Source: Scleroderma bovista
Taxonomy: Eukaryota > Basidiomycota > Agaricomycetes > Boletales > Sclerodermataceae
DNA length: 34,097 nt
Direction of reading: 5' to 3'
Assembly (NCBI GenBank): GCA_037178675.1
Contig: JAYMGJ010000200.1
Location: 1 to 34,097 of the forward strand
A model generated the notes under the pieces. It was given only the letters and a program-made list of their open reading frames with translations. It was not told where the DNA came from and made no database searches. Positions 30,865 through 34,097 of the stretch are shown piece after piece. Both the position numbers and the translations under genes were made by a program. Position 1 is the stretch's first letter, and each line of letters starts with the position of its first letter.

Positions 30865-31831
30865 GCGCTGCTGTCATTGTCGTTGTCTCGCTGTGGCATT
30901 TACCATCAGCATCTTGATGTTGTCGTCTTTGTCGTGCTCGCATGGACACACTGCCATCATCATCATTGTTGTTGTTGTTGTTGTTGTTGATCTGGTGTGG
31001 ATGCACTGCTGTCATCGTCGTCATCGTCGTCATCCAGAGGGACATGATGGCCGTGACACTGGTCGTCGTGCAGGTCATCGTGGTCGCAGGTGCATCATTG
31101 TGGTGGTGGTGGTGGCTGCACTGTCGACACTGGTCGTTGCTGTCATCCATGTGGCCGTGGGTACATCATAAACCAAGTGATGGTGAGTGGAAGGTGGACA
31201 GAGAAGGACTGGGGAGCGACCTCAAAAGGTTAGTAGTCAAGGTGATCAGAGTGGGAGAGGGCTTACCTTGGCACAGTATGTAGTTGAATACTATGATGTG
31301 CAAGACGTCAGTACTATGTTATGTAATCAACTTCCGCAGGTGGCTGTACCTGTGCCCATGGGTGTGGGTGTGGGTTTCAGCGCGGGTGCCCCAGTGCTGA
31401 CCTGCACCCGCACCCGTGTGGTACCCACACCCGGGACCCGCATGGGTACAACCATACCCGTGCTTTTGCCTATTCTGTATACCTCAGTCTGAAATCATCT
31501 AAGTCACTACTCCTGTTCCTCTGTCTGTCTTTGTCTCCATCTCCATCTGACCGGAACCTACACAAGGGATCAATGCTCGCCATCCTTGTCGTTGAATCCA
31601 GATGGTCACAACTCCAGCCCAGGCTAACCTCTGCCCAAACCTCTGACCTCCCCTCTCATCCACTTTCATCTGGACTTGACCAGACCCCCTACCGGAGTAG
31701 ACCTGGACTTGACACAATGCCACAAGAGTAAGCAATAGTACATGTCACACACAGTGCATTGATCAACACAGTCTGTGTCCACACAAAGTCCGAGTCCACA
31801 ACAAAGAATACATGGTACAAGTATACAAATC

Positions 31832-32832
31832 TCAATTCCAATCCCAACGCCCAGGAATGAGACCCTGTGCATGAGATATTGAAACATCTAATCTAGTCAT
31901 CTCATAGGTTAATTCGGGTGCTGTGTGAGGGCAAAGGACTGTAAGGATTTGCTGTCCACTGAAACGAATCACATTCAAAGAACCTTGAAGAATGCTCTTA
32001 GTGACATCACATAGAAAAGAAGGCCGAATCACAGGAGGGGGGCGTGCCGAGACCGAGGGTGTGGTTACTTTAAGAAAAATATCCAAAAGTGGTAGAGCAT
32101 CCTAGATTGATTATCATTAAGAATGCTAGAGTGTGAGGTTGTCGCAATTACCTGTGGCCTATGGGTTCTTTCTAAGATCCTTATGGCCAAGTCAACAGCC
32201 TCCGTTATACCAAGCTCGACCTCTCTAGATGTATTGGGATCTAATTTTCCAGCATAGCACTTCAACTGCCATTGCACCACCTTATGAATACTGTTCTTGA
32301 AGGCAAATGGGAGGTTGATTGAAGTTTGCTGTAAAGTGAGGCTCTTTGTAGGGAAGTTGACTGGGAGAGAAAGGCACAATTCATTATCATTGCTGTTGCC
32401 TACATACATTAATTTAGATAAAAGAAAGAATGGAGTATTGTTCACCAGCTGCTGTTTCAAAGCTAGTTGTTGAACTAGGGACTTCCAATGAATTGAATGT
32501 TGTGGAATCAGTGGTTCCTGATGCCATTGTCAAATTCAAGGTTGGTGTGTCTGGAGGAGGTACAGCTGAATCAAAGCTGGTTGTTGTCTCAGTTGAATGG
32601 GCAGCCATGGTGGTGGCCTGGAAAAATAATGAGTAAGAACCACAAGAGATTATTTGCAACTCACCAAGTCATCATAGCAACTATTCTGATTGAGAATCAT
32701 TGCATTGCAGCAAGTAAGTTTCGCAGGGCATGAATTCGATGGGGTTGACTGAGAGGATGACTGGGATGACTGAGAGAGTTTGCCCCCCAACCCAGGAGAA
32801 GGGCCACAGTTCTGGTGAAGAGAATACTTCAT
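31832..32832 (-). CDS. intact four-exon gene, 285-aa protein of unknown function
   Basis: Exons: 32832-32665, 32617-32446, 32399-32152 and 32101-31832 (stop at 31834-31832). Introns are 47, 46 and 50 nt with GTGAGT, GTGAAC and GTAATT donors and CAG/TAG acceptors. All junctions keep frame and there is no internal stop, unlike every other gene here. The protein starts MKYSLHQNCGPSPG with a Ser/Gln-rich stretch, then a Thr/Ser-rich region (about residues 60-112). A globular-looking second half follows (LCLSLPVNFPTKSLTLQQTS; FKNSIHKVVQWQLKCYAGKL; ITEAVDLAIRILERTHRPQ; SVSARPPPVIRPSFLCDV; VIRFSGQQILTVLCPHTAP). No signal peptide or membrane segment is evident. I do not recognise the family. It could be a host gene or a transposon-borne accessory gene; its 3' end lies 118 bp from a gypsy LTR. 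Confidence 0.65.
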
Positions 32833-33513
32833 GTTGCTGCTGGGATAATGGTGGATTTGTTAGGTTTAAATGCAGCATACACCAAAGAGCTCCAACACCC
32901 AAGAGTCCTGTTATCTCAAGGATAATTGTTGCCCAACTATACCAGGATCATTTAATATTAATTTCTGAAGGGAGGGGGAGGGGAACTCAGTAGATTGTCA
33001 TGGAACAATAGTAAATCTGTTTCCAGAAATTGACGCACAAACTCAATCCAGGGACATCCAGTAAATTGTCACCCAATAAATGCCTAAGACTGCATCTAAT
33101 ATTGATTTCTTCCGGGGGGAAGATTGTTGCCAGACAATAGTGTATTTATTTCTAGAAACAAAAAGCTTGTGACAACCAAGATCACTTGACATCAATTAAT
33201 TAGCTACCATTTTGAACAAGAGTTGCAATGGACACCAATTTATTGTCTACCATTTGAAGGCGACTTCTGACAAACATGCAGACAATGTTGAATGGTGCAA
33301 TTATTAATTGATAACTCACCACACAGCACAGTACACCCGACAATTAGTATACAACCTAGAATGGTGCAAATTAATCAATTGCTCAACCTTCGTACAGAAC
33401 AACCTCTTACCAAAGGAATGATATGCTCCACTAATTGTTCTATATGATTCTGATTTAAATAGTTAAAGAAATTTGTCGCTAGTTATTCGGTACACCGACA
33501 CACATAGCACCAA
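32833..33513. other. AT-rich intergenic DNA with a diverged duplication
   Basis: No gene seen. Two related segments follow one another: about 32952-33030 and 33095-33165 share TAATATT-ATTTCT, a G-rich run, ACAATAGT and TTTCTAGAAA/TTTCCAGAAA. Near 33290 and 33358, GAATGGTGCAA with TTAATTG-type words is also repeated. The upstream promoter of the four-exon gene should lie near 32833-32950. Confidence 0.4.
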
Positions 33514-33748
33514 TGTTGGACATTGATCTAGAGCACAATTTGTTAGGAGTTGCAATGAAGAAATTGTTGGAGATAAACAGATTTGTTATGGTATATTTAC
33601 CTACTTACATAAGCATACATCGCACTACAGTAGAGTTTCTATTACCATAGTCCCTCAGTAGCTTGCCAGACTACTGAGGTTACCCTACAGCTTCTCCTTC
33701 TCCCTTCTTTCAGGCTAGACCCTCCTTGTGCAGACCACCACCTTTCTA
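33514..33748 (+). mobile_element. probable copia-like LTR remnant, cut by a mariner-family element
   Basis: Begins TGTTGG and contains ACTTACATAAGCATACAT and GTCCCTCAGTAGCTT...CTACTGAGGTTAC, closely paralleling 3180-3355 in the copia LTR. The terminal CAACA is not reached: at 33749 a mariner-family terminal repeat starts. Start position is a best guess. Confidence 0.5.
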
Positions 33749-34097
33749 TGGTGCCAATCACTTAGAGGCCACTACTTTTGTGCAAACATTTTTGACTCAC
33801 CAAAAAAAGTCCAATTAAGATTTCCTCTTACAAAAATGCTCCATTTGACCAAGGGAACAAAACTGTAAGAGGGATTTTTAATTGAGTCAAAATTGAACCA
33901 TTAAAAAATTCCACAAAGTGTGAAATTGGCCAGAAAGGGGTATATTACCAAATATGGTGTATATCACCCTCCATATTAGTGAAAATGCTGTGCAACTGAG
34001 TTTCTCTTGATAAGAGTCCTGTGTGAATCTCAAAGCCATTGAGAATAGAGGACACCTTGTTTATATGTATGCATGATGTCATATATCTCTAACCATT
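33749..34097 (+). mobile_element. left end of a second mariner-family element, runs off the window
   Basis: The first 36 bp (TGGTGCCAATCACTTAGAGG through TTTTGTGCA) align without gaps to the terminal repeat at 24406-24441 with 29 of 36 identical by eye. They are preceded by TA (33747-33748). The rest of the window is AT-rich non-coding DNA, as expected for an element's left flank. Whether a transposase follows cannot be seen. Confidence 0.6.

Larger units (their letters stand above)
29851..31472. mobile_element. non-autonomous hAT-like element with GGGT-rich ends and triplet-rich core
   Basis: The left end is TAGGGAATGGCACAGGTGT; the right end on the opposite strand is TAGGCAAAAGCACGGGTAT. 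These are imperfect inverted repeats starting TAGG, and the flanking duplication is 8 bp, both as in hAT elements. Next to each end lie GGGT/ACCC-rich stretches (29865-29985, 31345-31465). The 1.1-kb core is GTTGTTGTC/CATCGTC triplet sequence without a transposase. It must rely on a transposase made elsewhere. Confidence 0.75.
29685..31714 (+). mobile_element. truncated gypsy LTR (plus), split by a hAT-like element
   Basis: 29685-29850 matches, in reverse complement, the LTR at about 4735-4885, and 31473-31714 matches 4499-4735 the same way, ending TTGACA at 31714. The two pieces abut perfectly once the hAT-like insert and one TTCTGTAT are removed. The first part of the LTR (about 240 bp) is missing before 29685. 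No internal gypsy sequence was recognised after 31714. Confidence 0.75.

Noticed and set aside
30026..31171. Long Val/Cys/Ile/His-rich open frames, including one of 169 codons
   Set aside because: Repeat-derived: period-three composition keeps several frames open at once; there is no start context or recognisable motif.
1..34097. CRISPR arrays, tRNA or rRNA genes, bacterial operons
   Set aside because: No regularly spaced identical repeats and no tRNA or rRNA sequence was recognised; introns and element types are eukaryotic. The tRNA-like 15-mer at 3439 is a primer-binding site.

Overview
The window looks like a repeat-rich, largely silenced stretch of a basidiomycete (Agaricomycete-type) fungal genome. 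Genes carry short GT-AG introns (about 46-62 nt) with GTGAGT/GTAAGT donors, the transposon families are those typical of mushroom-forming fungi, and the one recognisable host gene is a fungal EPL1. I cannot name the species. Almost everything is transposon or transposon-broken gene; the only clearly uninterrupted multi-exon gene is at 31832-32832. Layout: 1-465 is low-complexity and GGGT-rich repeat. 467-2800 (minus) is an internally deleted LINE with a poly(A) tail. 2997-4498 is a Ty1/copia 5' end (LTR, primer-binding site matching the initiator-tRNA anticodon region, decayed gag), cut by a minus-strand Ty3/gypsy 3' LTR (4499-5115, with polypurine tract). 5922-6566 is a decayed unknown reading frame. 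About 6600-8630 is a second gypsy 5' end with a well-kept gag, fused directly to an EPL1 remnant. EPL1 (8630-9904 and 20647-21281) is split by a 10.7-kb DNA transposon (9905-20646) with CACTG termini and a TACC target duplication. That transposon carries two divergent genes, a Tnp2/Plavaka-type transposase (plus) and an accessory protein of unknown role (minus), together with a Gly-rich host-type gene fragment, a triplet-rich low-complexity block and a 727-bp TA-flanked inverted-repeat element. 23980-29125 is another nest: an unidentified minus-strand reading frame is split by a Tc1/mariner-like element (24406-28748, TA duplication), whose transposase is in turn split by a solo gypsy-type LTR (24921-26121, AGCAT duplication). 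29685-31714 is a gypsy LTR split by a non-autonomous hAT-like element (29851-31472, 8-bp duplication). The right end holds the intact four-exon gene, AT-rich intergenic DNA, an LTR remnant and the left end of a second mariner-family element at 33749. Working together: each autonomous element carries its own mobility gene, but every transposase or polyprotein I could read has in-frame stops or is truncated. Most of these stops are TGA, as expected from C-to-T change at CGA codons, so the region looks like a transposon graveyard with CpG-type hypermutation. Target duplications and rejoined reading frames give the insertion order: host frames first, then the DNA transposons, then the LTR in the mariner; independently, a hAT inserted in an LTR.
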